A stretch of 64,000 bases of DNA from Lunatimonas lonarensis (GTDB taxonomy: Bacteria; Bacteroidota; Bacteroidia; Cytophagales; Cyclobacteriaceae): the NCBI RefSeq assembly GCF_000390185.1, contig NZ_AQHR01000085.1:1-64000 (forward strand), written 5' to 3'. Position numbers and translations under genes: made by a program. This document shows positions 52,944 through 62,218 of the stretch, piece by piece. The notes below the pieces were generated by a model. That model was not told where the DNA came from. It did not search any database and saw only the letters and a list, made by a program, of their open reading frames with translations. Each line of letters opens with the position of its first letter. Position 1 is the first letter of the stretch.

Positions 52944-54332
52944 TCAATCGCTCTTTTTAGGGTTGTACATTCTAATCGCCTGCTGGTCTATCGCATAAAC
53001 GGCCATAACACTTTGCAAAAAACCTTGTATGAGCTCATCCATTCCTAACCCCAACAGACCAAAGTTTCTAATATCAAATAACATGAGACGCTCATCGGCA
53101 TAGGTCCAACCATCCTCCCCTTTGATGGAAAGATTAGTGCCATACACATCCCATGAATCCATTCCCTCGGGAATAGGCCTATTTAAAGGCAGGTTTGCCT
53201 TTCGGGAGTATGCAGCCAATGGCCTCATTCCTTCATCCGTAGCATGCATCATCATGCGGATATCAAACACGTAACTCCTTCCCTTGGAATCAGGAATTGT
53301 CCCTACATGGTACCAGTTCTTGCTGGGATCCGTTCCCTCAATATGGTTGCTGGCAATCAACTGTTGGACAATGTACCTGTCATCTGGGTTTTTCGCAAGA
53401 ATTTCCATCGCTTTATCCAACTCCTGCTGATTGACGATGGTATAGACACCCTGACCTGCGTTGCTGTCAGGCACCTTTATTACCATACTCCCTCCTAGTT
53501 GACTCAAATAACCATTTAATTGGTTGATTTCAACCTCCCGAAACGTCTGAGGCGTAAAAATCCCAATACCATTGTCCGAATTTGCCGCGTTAAATTCTTC
53601 GTAAGCCCTGCTCGCCATTGTTTTGTTTCTACCTCCTGCGAGGCAGGCCTCCAGTGGGTTCAACAAAAGGGTCTTGCTCGCCAAAGGCAGTCTATCCCAT
53701 GGCATTTGCGTCACATAGCGAAATGCCGCCCGCACCTCTATCCAGTCTTCCTTTTCCGACCGTACGCTCATTTTACCCCCATCAAATCGTACAGGAGGAT
53801 CCCCGTCCCCGGTCACAAACTTCGCCAAATAGACATTTTCCCCAAATACATCGGCAATCGTAGCGGCATACCCCACGTTTTCCATGGGATTTTTATCGTA
53901 TATAACCGCAAGTACACCGGATTCGTCATGGCCATCGACCATGGGCTTGAACGTACTTTCAATCAAACGTTTATACCCACCCTTTTCCGCGTTCATGTCC
54001 AAAAGCGGCATGGACTTTTGCCCGGAAGGACAGCTGTTGGTTTCTATTACGGTAAGTTTCCGGTTTCCCTCGTGGTTGGTCACGTGCATTAAATCGGTGC
54101 CCGACCATCGAAAATACGTTGGCTGATAGGCAAGAAGCCGCTCTACGGCAGAAAAGTTAGCACCCGGATTAAGCCTACAGTATCGTTCTGCGATCTGTTC
54201 ATTACTCAGGTTCAGGAAATAAGAAACCAACGGATGAATGTTGGAATTCAATACCCTGGGATACCAATGATCGGTAGGTTCAAAATCCCCGGGTTCTACT
54301 AGGTGAACATTGGGTGATATGGATAATTTCAT
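52944..54332 (-). CDS. Circularly permuted ATP-grasp-like protein
   Basis: A 462-residue protein from the ATG at 54332; earlier in-frame ATGs at 54356 and 54368 are possible. I assign it no named family, but several ATP-grasp features are visible. An E-x-N metal-type motif occurs first (VIETNSCPSGQKS, about residue 97). An N-P...NK segment follows (LLLNPLEACLAGGRNK). Then comes a Gly-rich loop with a preceding Lys (VIKVPDSNAGQGVYTI, about 284-299), a hinge-like YIVQQLI, and D-x-R in VFDIRMMM. In ordinary ATP-grasp enzymes E-x-N comes last, so this order indicates circular permutation, as in glutathionylspermidine-synthase relatives. An ATP-dependent ligase is likely. The response regulator gene follows 1 nt later. 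Confidence 0.62.
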   Translation of the reverse strand: MKLSISPNVHLVEPGDFEPTDHWYPRVLNSNIHPLVSYFLNLSNEQIAERYCRLNPGANFSAVERLLAYQPTYFRWSGTDLMHVTNHEGNRKLTVIETNSCPSGQKSMPLLDMNAEKGGYKRLIESTFKPMVDGHDESGVLAVIYDKNPMENVGYAATIADVFGENVYLAKFVTGDGDPPVRFDGGKMSVRSEKEDWIEVRAAFRYVTQMPWDRLPLASKTLLLNPLEACLAGGRNKTMASRAYEEFNAANSDNGIGIFTPQTFREVEINQLNGYLSQLGGSMVIKVPDSNAGQGVYTIVNQQELDKAMEILAKNPDDRYIVQQLIASNHIEGTDPSKNWYHVGTIPDSKGRSYVFDIRMMMHATDEGMRPLAAYSRKANLPLNRPIPEGMDSWDVYGTNLSIKGEDGWTYADERLMLFDIRNFGLLGLGMDELIQGFLQSVMAVYAIDQQAIRMYNPKKSD

Positions 54333-54451
54333 TTTTCTTAAATTTTTCGTGGTCATTACATGTCCCAATATCTGGGGGCATGTCTTACGTTTTATTCAGA
54401 TTACTCAGCGTGTCGTACGCGTCATGTTTGTTCGCTTATCACGGCACGATA

Positions 54452-55204
54452 TTAAATTTTTCTTACCAGTTCCTCTATGAAATCTACATTTTGCCAAAGC
54501 ATAAGAAAGCCACTTAGTACCATGGTCACGACCACAATCTGTCGAAAAAGCAACGAGGAAATACGGCCCAAAATAAACTTCCCAACGTAAACCGCAACCA
54601 TCGAGCTAGCCCCTATAAGTAAACCATAGGTCAGTACCTCTCTATCCACAAATCCCAAAAAGGCATAACTGGCGATCTTGGTAAGGTGTAGCAGAATCGC
54701 ATTGGCAGACCTAGTCCCCAATAGGGCTTCCTTGGACATACCATAATTGAGGTAGGCCGAATTCATCAATGGCCCTACCCCGCCTATCAACCCCGACAAA
54801 AACGACACGATCAGACCCATTGGCGCAAAATGCCACGCTTTGACTTGGATTCCAGAACGTCTTTCGGGCTTTCTGAATTGAAAAATCGTCGAGATCAACA
54901 ACAATCCAATTAGCAACTGCAGGTATTCCGTTGAGAGGATTGCAAACATATTGGCCCCCAGAATGGAGCCGACAATGGTCGAAGGAAACAACCACATAAA
55001 AAGCTTCCAGTCAATATACTTCCAAAAAAGCAAGACTTTGGTGGTACTGCTCATCCCGATACTGATCGTCATAACGGGTGCAACAGCCCTTACACCCACC
55101 ACCATAGCCACGAGCGGCATCAAAAGCAAACTAGCCCCTCCACCACTCAGTGTACTTAGGATAAATACAAGAAAAGCCCCTACCAAAACAAAAAAAACGG
55201 TCAT
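54452..55204 (-). CDS. Sulfite exporter TauE/SafE family permease
   Basis: Integral membrane protein of 250 residues with about eight membrane segments in two similar halves. Typical motifs are LSTLSGGGASLLLMPLVAMV in the first half and SFLSGLIGGVGPLMNSAYLN in the second. The family exports small organic or sulfur-containing anions, with substrates varied and mostly unproven. It lies upstream on the same strand as the ATP-grasp-like gene, about 120 nt away, so cotranscription is possible. Confidence 0.9.
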   Translation of the reverse strand: MTVFFVLVGAFLVFILSTLSGGGASLLLMPLVAMVVGVRAVAPVMTISIGMSSTTKVLLFWKYIDWKLFMWLFPSTIVGSILGANMFAILSTEYLQLLIGLLLISTIFQFRKPERRSGIQVKAWHFAPMGLIVSFLSGLIGGVGPLMNSAYLNYGMSKEALLGTRSANAILLHLTKIASYAFLGFVDREVLTYGLLIGASSMVAVYVGKFILGRISSLLFRQIVVVTMVLSGFLMLWQNVDFIEELVRKI

Positions 55205-55374
55205 ATACTTCCTCTTAGGTTAACGCTTGATCAACTACTGGTGTAAAATCCGTGCCAAAACCCCGAGTAGGATCGCCCTCCAAACCTAAAAACGATTCCC
55301 CTCCCCAAATTTCCCGCCTGCGTTACCGTCAAAAACCAACGCATACCCGAAAACAATTCAAAAAATGAGAAAGA

Positions 55375-55488
55375 TCAACAACCGTAAGTATGCTTGACCC
55401 AAAATCCTCCAAGCAACAGCAATCCCATGATTAAAAGAGCCAAAACCAAGATTATAATGATTTTTTTTAAATGGGTTAAATCCTTCAT
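55375..55488 (-). CDS. Possible 37-residue membrane peptide
   Basis: From the ATG at 55488 the frame encodes a short basic N-terminus (MKDLTHLKK), a long hydrophobic helix (IIIILVLALLIMGLLLLGG) and a short tail. Such single-helix proteins are plausible but hard to prove. A longer in-frame start at 55581 gives 68 residues. No family recognised. The rest of the 55205-55677 gap shows no other support for a gene. Confidence 0.3.
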   Translation of the reverse strand: MKDLTHLKKIIIILVLALLIMGLLLLGGFWVKHTYGC

Positions 55489-55677
55489 GGTAACTATGCA
55501 TCTATTTACCACCCCCATTTCAACTATCGTTCCGGTTTCAATCCAAGTATTGGCATACCTCCAAAAACTGAATGAGTCCACAACTTGGGGAGGAAATACC
55601 CAATCCGGGGGATGGGCAAACCTACCCTTAAGCTAGCCTTAGCTTTCAAAAATTGTATTGAAAATCAAAAAAACCTT

Positions 55678-57333
55678 CTACTCCAAACGGGTTACCGATA
55701 CATTCCTAAACATAAACGGATTGTCGCTTAGCCGAAGCTCCTTACCACTTTTGGTAGTAACATTTTTCAACTGCACTTCTTTTGTAAGGATATAGGGATA
55801 CTTCTCGACATAGGATGCATCCGTTCTCTGAGGATTGAAGTTGCCGAAAATTGCCGGACCATGGTAGTCAGCGGGATGGTTCGAATCATCAATGATAAGA
55901 TTCTCTATCCGTATCCGCTCGGGCATAAAGCAAGTATATCCAAAGTCATGTTGCCCCGTATTGGTACCGCTTATCAAGCTTGCCTGCACGCTTCTTCCTC
56001 CCGCGGGCACAAAATGTGTATTCCGGATGATCAACTCACCCTCCCAGGTGCTTCCATAATCCGACCGCAGATTGATTAGGTTTCTACCATATACCGTGGA
56101 GTGTTCCAGTAGGAATGTTCCACTTCCTATCGCGTTTATTCCCTGATGTCCTAAGGTGGAATGCCGTACGGTTGCATTGGCTACCCCCATATGGGCGTCA
56201 AACCTGGAAAAGACACAATGATCCAAAACCAGATTTTTGCAGTAGTTTGAGCCCATAATTCCCCAGTAGGTATTGTCGTTGATATCATTTGTCTGCGTAC
56301 AGTTTACAAAAGAAACGTTCAACGCCCGACCCAATGAAATATCGTAGCTGCCCATGGAAACCGGCACCCCTGCCGACCCGATCGTTTGGTAGGTTTTTCT
56401 TCCCGTCAGCACACTGTTCTGTACCGTTACATAGGCACAGTCACTCACGTTTATAAATCCACCATAAGGAGCGCCGTGATCTCCTTCGCCCTCTACTCTA
56501 TGTTCGATTCCATCTACCAGCACATTTGACCGCTTGATGGATATGCCTCGGCTGTAATAGGTATACCTCGATTCAGCCCTGTTGGCCAGGGTCAAAAACT
56601 TACCACCCCGGAGCGTAAGCAATGCCGTGTCCATTGGGAGTACGGTCATGCTGGTAATGTGGTCAAAATCCCAGATAATGGGGGCATCCATATCTACCCG
56701 ACCTTCTTTGTCCACGATAAAAATATCAGTCTGCGGCGCACCATCATTTTGGTTTGGACCAAAGCGTATGTACCGTCTCACATTCGAATCCACCACGGTG
56801 ACCAAGGAAGTGGTCGGAAAATGGAGGTCAAGTTTTGCTTGATTACGCTTGAGCGAAGATAGCTGTGTGATGGTATAGGCACTCAGGTTAGAACTGACCA
56901 AAAAAACGGGAACAGTTCGATCCTCCACATCTTTATCATCAATTATAAACGTTGCATCGCCAAAGTCGGTGTCAGTCTGTATCACCGCTGTTCTCTTTTT
57001 TCCTCCTATATAATACGAAGCGCCGGAGTCAGCCTTCACAGCTAGGCCCTCCTGATTGGCATACGCATGTGTAGCAGCGATACTCATCATATCGTCGGTT
57101 TTCCCATCTCCCTTGGCTCCCAAATCCCCGTAAGAAATCCAACCTCTCGTCAAAAAAAGCTGCTTGTCGTCTGGGGAAACATGAATCCGCAATTTTCCAA
57201 CAACATCAACAAGTACCTCGATGTTAATCGATTCGGAAACGATCGGTTTACTCTCTGAGAAATCGCTCGTCCGGTAAAAACCAGAAAAAAACAGGAGGGA
57301 AACGAGAAGGAGGAAAGGAATCGTAGCTTTCAT
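55678..57333 (-). CDS. Exported right-handed parallel beta-helix protein (pectate-lyase-like)
   Basis: A 551-residue protein with a signal peptide (IPFLLLVSLLFFSGFY). After about 60 residues the motif YGDLGAKGDGKTDDMMSI appears, typical of the pectate_lyase_3/tailspike-type N-terminus. The middle and C-terminal parts carry repeating short strands (VTVQNSVLTG, LVLDHCVFSRFDAHMG, ATVRHSTLG, LLEHSTVYGRN) typical of beta-helix coils. It may bind or degrade a polysaccharide at the cell surface. No catalytic residues can be assigned with confidence. It stands alone on the minus strand with 364 nt upstream. Confidence 0.78.
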   Translation of the reverse strand: MKATIPFLLLVSLLFFSGFYRTSDFSESKPIVSESINIEVLVDVVGKLRIHVSPDDKQLFLTRGWISYGDLGAKGDGKTDDMMSIAATHAYANQEGLAVKADSGASYYIGGKKRTAVIQTDTDFGDATFIIDDKDVEDRTVPVFLVSSNLSAYTITQLSSLKRNQAKLDLHFPTTSLVTVVDSNVRRYIRFGPNQNDGAPQTDIFIVDKEGRVDMDAPIIWDFDHITSMTVLPMDTALLTLRGGKFLTLANRAESRYTYYSRGISIKRSNVLVDGIEHRVEGEGDHGAPYGGFINVSDCAYVTVQNSVLTGRKTYQTIGSAGVPVSMGSYDISLGRALNVSFVNCTQTNDINDNTYWGIMGSNYCKNLVLDHCVFSRFDAHMGVANATVRHSTLGHQGINAIGSGTFLLEHSTVYGRNLINLRSDYGSTWEGELIIRNTHFVPAGGRSVQASLISGTNTGQHDFGYTCFMPERIRIENLIIDDSNHPADYHGPAIFGNFNPQRTDASYVEKYPYILTKEVQLKNVTTKSGKELRLSDNPFMFRNVSVTRLE

Positions 57334-57697
57334 ACATTATTAAGGTAGTAGGTGCACCGGGTATCAGTGACCAAGGAACGAACCGAACGTTTGTGAGGCA
57401 AGTTAATTGATAATATTCCATATAAACCGTAAATTTCCACCGGAGGGCTAAAAATTTATTTGGAAGTATGGTAAACGCAAAAAACGTTTCGTTTTTTATG
57501 TGTCGATAAGTAGGTTGCAAAGGTCACAACTTGTTCTGGCCTTTCGGGATGGAATCCCTGTCCCTCTCCTTCAGTAAACGACGGTTACGCCATTCCTGTC
57601 AGCCTTTGGTAGGTCAGATATCATACAAAAAACAATGGCCACGAACCATCACGCTTCCAGTATCCCAGTGCCGTATATTCCACATCTCTAAAGAATT
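57334..57697. other. 364-nt intergenic region between divergent beta-helix and hydrolase genes
   Basis: It should hold both promoters. It contains the third copy of the 35-nt motif (57590-57624). No exact TAnnTTTG box was found on either strand. Confidence 0.4.
57590..57624 (+). repeat. Dispersed intergenic 35-nt motif, copy C
   Basis: CCATTCCTGTCAGCCTTTGG, then 5 nt, then CAGATATCAT, which matches TCGATTTCAT of copies A and B in 7 of 10 positions. Confidence 0.45.
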
Positions 57698-58714
57698 ATG
57701 ATTTACAGCTTTTTATTCCGCTTTCTACTTACGCTACTTCTTTTCGTTTGGCAGAGAGGATATGCCCAACAGGGGAGCCCTCTCCCTCCGGCACAGGAAA
57801 AAAAGGAAGCAACGATACGCTTTGACGACACTTCTGTCCCACACTGGCCAAGTGATTTTCAGCGGGTGGACATAGCATCCAGCGTGGATGGTTCCATACA
57901 GCCTGCCTATTTTTTTACTGCTAAGGGCACCGAACCAAGGCCATTGGTGGTGAGTTTGCACACGTGGAGTGGTTCCTTTGAGCAAAAGGATGACATCTCT
58001 CTGATCTGCCGTGATAAAAACATCCATTATATCCATCCGGATTTCCGAGGGCCAAACCGAACTCCAAGCGCTTGCTGCAGTGACCTGGCCATGAAGGACA
58101 TAGATGATGCAATCAGTTTCGCCATCGCAAATGTACCTGTGGGTATTTCAGAAATATACGTTATTGGAGTCAGCGGAGGAGGGTATGCTACGCTAAGTAC
58201 GTTTATGAAATCTTCCCATCCAATTAAGAAATTTTCCGCTTGGGCATCGATCTCAGATTTGACAGCGTGGCACCGGGAGAGTCAAATCCGAAAAAATCGC
58301 TATGAACAGGACATTTTAGCTTGCACCGGATCTATTGAGCACTTGGATTCTGCAAAAGCACAGTCACGTTCTCCTCTATTTTGGCCAACGCCTGTCACAA
58401 AGCTTGACCAGGCCACGCTCACCATCTATGCAGGAGTTTACGACGGCATCCAAGGAAGTGTTCCGTTTACCCATACCATAAATTTCTACAACAAGGTGGT
58501 CAAAGATTTGGGAATCACCGATCCTTCCAGCTACATCTCGATGGAGGAAAAACTGGATTTGATGGAAAAAACCCGACCCCTCGGAGATTTTGGATCTATC
58601 TCTGGGAGGTCGGTTTTTCTTTCCAAACAGGTAGGTAACCTACGTATTGTCCTTTTCGAGGGAAATCATGAGATGCTGACTCATTTTGCCCTTGATGAGT
58701 TGTTGGATCTTTAA
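57698..58714 (+). CDS. Exported alpha/beta hydrolase
   Basis: A 338-residue protein with a signal peptide (LFRFLLTLLLFVWQRGYAQ). The nucleophile elbow is GVSGGGYA (IYVIGVSGGGYATLS, about residue 165), the acid is likely the Asp in YAGVYDGIQGS, and the His is in LFEGNHEML. An earlier strand reads RPLVVSLHTWSG, resembling the oxyanion region of prolyl-oligopeptidase-type enzymes. The substrate is unknown; an esterase or a peptidase is possible. It is convergent with nhaA, 11 nt away. Confidence 0.78.
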   Translation: MIYSFLFRFLLTLLLFVWQRGYAQQGSPLPPAQEKKEATIRFDDTSVPHWPSDFQRVDIASSVDGSIQPAYFFTAKGTEPRPLVVSLHTWSGSFEQKDDISLICRDKNIHYIHPDFRGPNRTPSACCSDLAMKDIDDAISFAIANVPVGISEIYVIGVSGGGYATLSTFMKSSHPIKKFSAWASISDLTAWHRESQIRKNRYEQDILACTGSIEHLDSAKAQSRSPLFWPTPVTKLDQATLTIYAGVYDGIQGSVPFTHTINFYNKVVKDLGITDPSSYISMEEKLDLMEKTRPLGDFGSISGRSVFLSKQVGNLRIVLFEGNHEMLTHFALDELLDL

Positions 58715-58725
58715 AGAGTTTGGGA

Positions 58726-60105
58726 TTAGGCTGTCTGAAGAGGTGCAGGTTCTTTGGCCTCCTCCAGTTCGATAGGATCAAGGTTGCGTATTGCCCTTTT
58801 CAAAACCAAGTATCCAGCAAATCCGGAAACGATGGAAGCCATTACTATTCCCATTTTGGCCTGCCCAATTAACACTGGGTCAGTGAAAGCCAGTGAGTTG
58901 ATAAATAGGGACATTGTAAACCCAATCGCAGCCAGTAGGGAAATTCCCAGTAACATGGAAGAATTAATGCTCTTGGGTTTCTTAAACCAGCCAAGCTTTA
59001 AACCCAACATGGACAAACCGAAAATACCCACTAGTTTACCGACTACCAACCCAAGACCTACGCCGAGTGCCACTGGACTTGAGATCATTCGTAACCAATC
59101 ATCTTCGATTACCACTCCCGCATTTGCCAGGGCGAATATGGGCATTACCAAGTAAACAACGGCTCCATGCATACTCCTTTCCAACCGCTGCAATGGTGAA
59201 ATCGAAGCTTTGGAGATACGTTTGATTTCACCGATCACATTCTCCTCATCTGCAGAAAGCAGAAATTTATCGTTTTTGGCTCTATTGGCAACCTTAAACT
59301 GCTGGGTAAGTTTGGTAATGGACTCCAGGTATTTTGCTTTGTTTATACGCCTATCAGCTGGAATAATAGCGGCTACGAGAACAGCAGCCACCGTGGCATG
59401 AACTCCAGACAGAAGCGTAGCCAACCACACTCCGCCGATACCAAGTACCGCATATACCATTACACTTCGTACACCCAACTTATTGAGAGAAAACAAGACG
59501 AACAACAGGAAAGCACCAAGACTGAGGTTTGTCAAAGAGATTTCGGAAGTGTAAAACAGGGCTACGATCAATACCGCGCCCAAATCATCGATGATCGCAA
59601 GTGCGGTAAGGAACACCTTCAATTGAATAGGAACCTTTGGGCCAAGAAGGTACAAGACACCCAACGCAAAAGCTATGTCCGTCGCCATGGGGATTCCCCA
59701 GCCATTCATGGCTTCCGGGTTTCCCCCACTGTTCAATACAATGTAAATGATCGCAGGAAAAAGCATTCCACCCACGGCGGCTACCATCGGCATCAGTACA
59801 TTCTTCGGGTTGGAGAGCTCGCCGGCAATGATTTCCCGTTTTAATTCAAGACCAACCACAAAGAAAAAAATAGACATCAGCCCATCGTTTATCCAAAGCA
59901 GTAAAGACTTGTATACGCTGAAATCTCCTATAGTAAAACCGATGCGTTGGTTCAGCATCCATTGAATGGATTCATTTGCAGGCGAATTGGCCAATAACAA
60001 TGCCAATAGCGCAGAAAAGAACAACAAAAACGAGCTGAAGGTACTTTTTTTGATAAACTGTACCATTGGACTGAGCGCACTGAATACCATCTTTTCTGCT
60101 TTCAT
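58726..60105 (-). CDS. nhaA: Na+/H+ antiporter NhaA
   Basis: Sodium/proton antiporter of the inner membrane, 459 residues, about 70 longer than the E. coli protein. Family landmarks are LWINDGLMSIFFFVVGLELK, the segment GWGIPMATDIAFALGVL with the transported-ion Asp, and LTALAIIDDLGAVLIVALFY, which carries the paired Asp residues of the active site. The extra length is a cytoplasmic loop (LTQQFKVANRAKNDKFLLS) and a charged tail. It exports sodium at alkaline pH, which fits an organism that uses several sodium-coupled importers. Confidence 0.96.
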   Translation of the reverse strand: MKAEKMVFSALSPMVQFIKKSTFSSFLLFFSALLALLLANSPANESIQWMLNQRIGFTIGDFSVYKSLLLWINDGLMSIFFFVVGLELKREIIAGELSNPKNVLMPMVAAVGGMLFPAIIYIVLNSGGNPEAMNGWGIPMATDIAFALGVLYLLGPKVPIQLKVFLTALAIIDDLGAVLIVALFYTSEISLTNLSLGAFLLFVLFSLNKLGVRSVMVYAVLGIGGVWLATLLSGVHATVAAVLVAAIIPADRRINKAKYLESITKLTQQFKVANRAKNDKFLLSADEENVIGEIKRISKASISPLQRLERSMHGAVVYLVMPIFALANAGVVIEDDWLRMISSPVALGVGLGLVVGKLVGIFGLSMLGLKLGWFKKPKSINSSMLLGISLLAAIGFTMSLFINSLAFTDPVLIGQAKMGIVMASIVSGFAGYLVLKRAIRNLDPIELEEAKEPAPLQTA

Positions 60106-60519
60106 AAGGATCTTCGGTTAATGAAACATTATTCGGATAGCCAACATGCGGCTTATGGAATCCATAAATGCTTTTGATAATACTGATTATCCGAAATAAA
60201 CTAGGGCTTCGAAGATTTTGATACGGGTATTCAAAAAGAAAGATTGAAAAAAATTTAATTATTTTCTGTAAACCTCGAAAAAACAAAGAAACGTAAAATT
60301 TTCCCCAAAAAATTGTAACTACCTGATAAATAAACACGTATGAAAATCCCTTTGTTGAAAAAATCCGCGCCTGTTAACCTCTCCGAAAAGGTGGGTGAAT
60401 CACTTGAAACAGCCATACCCCACCTGTTTTCAGACGCCCTTATGCCCAATCGCATAGATCGATCATCATAAGACCAGCTTCGAGGAATACCTATCCGCCT
60501 CGGGTAAAAAAGTAGCTGC
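60106..60519. other. 414-nt intergenic region between nhaA and the GMC oxidoreductase gene
   Basis: AT-rich near nhaA, where its promoter should lie. The right half holds a coding-looking plus-strand stretch described separately at 60340. No RNA gene or repeat was seen. Confidence 0.4.
60340..60471 (+). pseudogene. Possible small or frameshifted gene
   Basis: An ATG-started frame of 43 residues (MKIPLLKKSAPVNLSEKVGE at the start) has a balanced, helical composition unlike random translation. Just beyond its stop, the +1 frame continues with KTSFEEYLSASGKKVAAYK and runs into the GMC gene's 3' end. This looks like one reading frame broken by a single-base change, or coincidence. No family recognised. 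Confidence 0.3.
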
Positions 60520-62208
60520 TTATAAATTTCCCTTCTTCAATTCATTCACGGCATGATCTACGGCTCTAGCAGTCAAGGCCATATACGTAATGGAAGGATT
60601 CTGCGTACCGGTAGACGTCATACACGCACCATCGGTCACGAACACATTGGTACAGGTATGTAGCTGATTCCATTGGTTGAGCAAAGAGGTCTTGGGATCT
60701 CTACCCATCCTAACACCACCCATCTCGTGGATATCCAAGCCCGGAGCTTGTTTACTGTCGCGGGTGGTAATACCGTAACAGCCGGCCTTTTCCAACATGG
60801 CAACACCCTGCTCCAAGAAATCCTTTAATGACTTTTCATCGTTGTCATCGTAGCCTACATCTACCCGTAACAAAGGCATTCCCCATCGGTCGGATTGTGC
60901 TGAGTCCAAATAAACACGGCTTTCTTCTTTGGGTATGGTTTCTCCCTGCATCATCATATAAACAGACCAATCGCCGAGCTCGGAGTTGGCCTCTTTAAAC
61001 CCGGGGCCAAAAGGCTCGTTTCTTGCCCCACCCCATCCCTTGCGGCTGGCGGAGTAAAAACTCATATACCCCCGCAAAAAGTCTGTTTCCTGCAGCTTCA
61101 CATTCCGGAAATTGGGAAGCATCACGGCCGTTGGACGCCTCCCATAGTAATAGGAATCCAAGTGACGATCTACACTAGCCGAAATACTACCTCGGTAATT
61201 ATGAAAAGCTATGTATTTACCCAACAACCCGTTATCATTGCCCAACCCCTCTGGAAACCTACTTGAAGTAGAGTTTAACAGTATCAGGTTGGAGTTGAGG
61301 GCGGATGCATTCACAAAAACGACTTTCGCAAAAAACTCGGTAGCTTCCAAGGTTTCCGCGTCGATAACCCTAACGCCTGTTACCTTTTCCTTCTGTTCGT
61401 CGTAGATAAGGGAGTGAACCACTGAATGGGGGCGGATGGTCAGATTACCTGTCAATGCCGCCGCAGGAATGGTTGAGGAATTGGAACTGAAATAGGCCCC
61501 AAAGGGACAGCCACGCTGGCACAAACTGCGCGCCATACACTGTCCCCTACCCAGTTTTGTATGATGTTCGGCAGGTTTTGTGAGGTGGGCACAGCGACCT
61601 ATCACGAATTTCCGATCGGGAAAGGCAGTCAAAATACGCTGCTGTATATCCCGCTCTACTTTGTTCATTTCCCAAGGGGGAAGAAACTCCCCGTCCGGCA
61701 GCGTTTCTAACCCGTCTTTATTGCCAGCAACTCCGATAAAGCGTTCCACATAGCTATACCAGGGAGCCAAATCATCATACCGGATCGGCCAGTCCACTGC
61801 AAACCCATCCCTCCCGGGGCCTTCAAAATCATACTTACTCCATCGCTGCACCTGCCGCGCCCAAAGCAGCGATTTACCGCCTACCTGATAGCCCCTGATC
61901 CAGTCAAAGGGTTTATCCTGTAGGTAAGGATGCTCTTTGTCCTTTACAAAAAAATGGTCTGCGTCGTCCCTAAAAGCGTAGCAGCGGGAAACCACCGGAT
62001 TTTCCTCTCTGACCGAGAGCGGGAGTGCGCCGCGCAACGGGAATTCCCAGAGATGTGTATGCATAGTAGGATAATCCTCTCGGTGGACGACATCTCTCCC
62101 TCTTTCCAAAACCAGGGTTTTTAGGCCTTTTTCGCACAATTCCTTTGCCGCCCAGCCTCCACTGATACCGGAACCTACTACAATCGCATCGTATGTATGG
62201 TCATTCAT
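60520..62208 (-). CDS. GMC-family oxidoreductase
   Basis: FAD-dependent oxidoreductase of 562 residues from the ATG at 62208, 10 nt after the ABC permease stop. The FAD-binding motif is DAIVVGSGISGGWAAKELCE at the N-terminus, with TLVLERGRDV. A second conserved area is GGKSLLWARQVQRWS. The C-terminal GMC_oxred_C region has GGVRMGRDPKTS and FVTDGACMTSTGTQNPS, where the active-site His/Asn would lie. It oxidises the hydroxyl group of a sugar or polyol; no signal peptide is visible. The partner subunit common in related Bacteroidota clusters (gluconate 2-dehydrogenase subunit 3) is not seen here. Its first codons could also be read from 62241. Confidence 0.9.
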   Translation of the reverse strand: MNDHTYDAIVVGSGISGGWAAKELCEKGLKTLVLERGRDVVHREDYPTMHTHLWEFPLRGALPLSVREENPVVSRCYAFRDDADHFFVKDKEHPYLQDKPFDWIRGYQVGGKSLLWARQVQRWSKYDFEGPGRDGFAVDWPIRYDDLAPWYSYVERFIGVAGNKDGLETLPDGEFLPPWEMNKVERDIQQRILTAFPDRKFVIGRCAHLTKPAEHHTKLGRGQCMARSLCQRGCPFGAYFSSNSSTIPAAALTGNLTIRPHSVVHSLIYDEQKEKVTGVRVIDAETLEATEFFAKVVFVNASALNSNLILLNSTSSRFPEGLGNDNGLLGKYIAFHNYRGSISASVDRHLDSYYYGRRPTAVMLPNFRNVKLQETDFLRGYMSFYSASRKGWGGARNEPFGPGFKEANSELGDWSVYMMMQGETIPKEESRVYLDSAQSDRWGMPLLRVDVGYDDNDEKSLKDFLEQGVAMLEKAGCYGITTRDSKQAPGLDIHEMGGVRMGRDPKTSLLNQWNQLHTCTNVFVTDGACMTSTGTQNPSITYMALTARAVDHAVNELKKGNL

Positions 62209-62218
62209 GGGATAAAAT

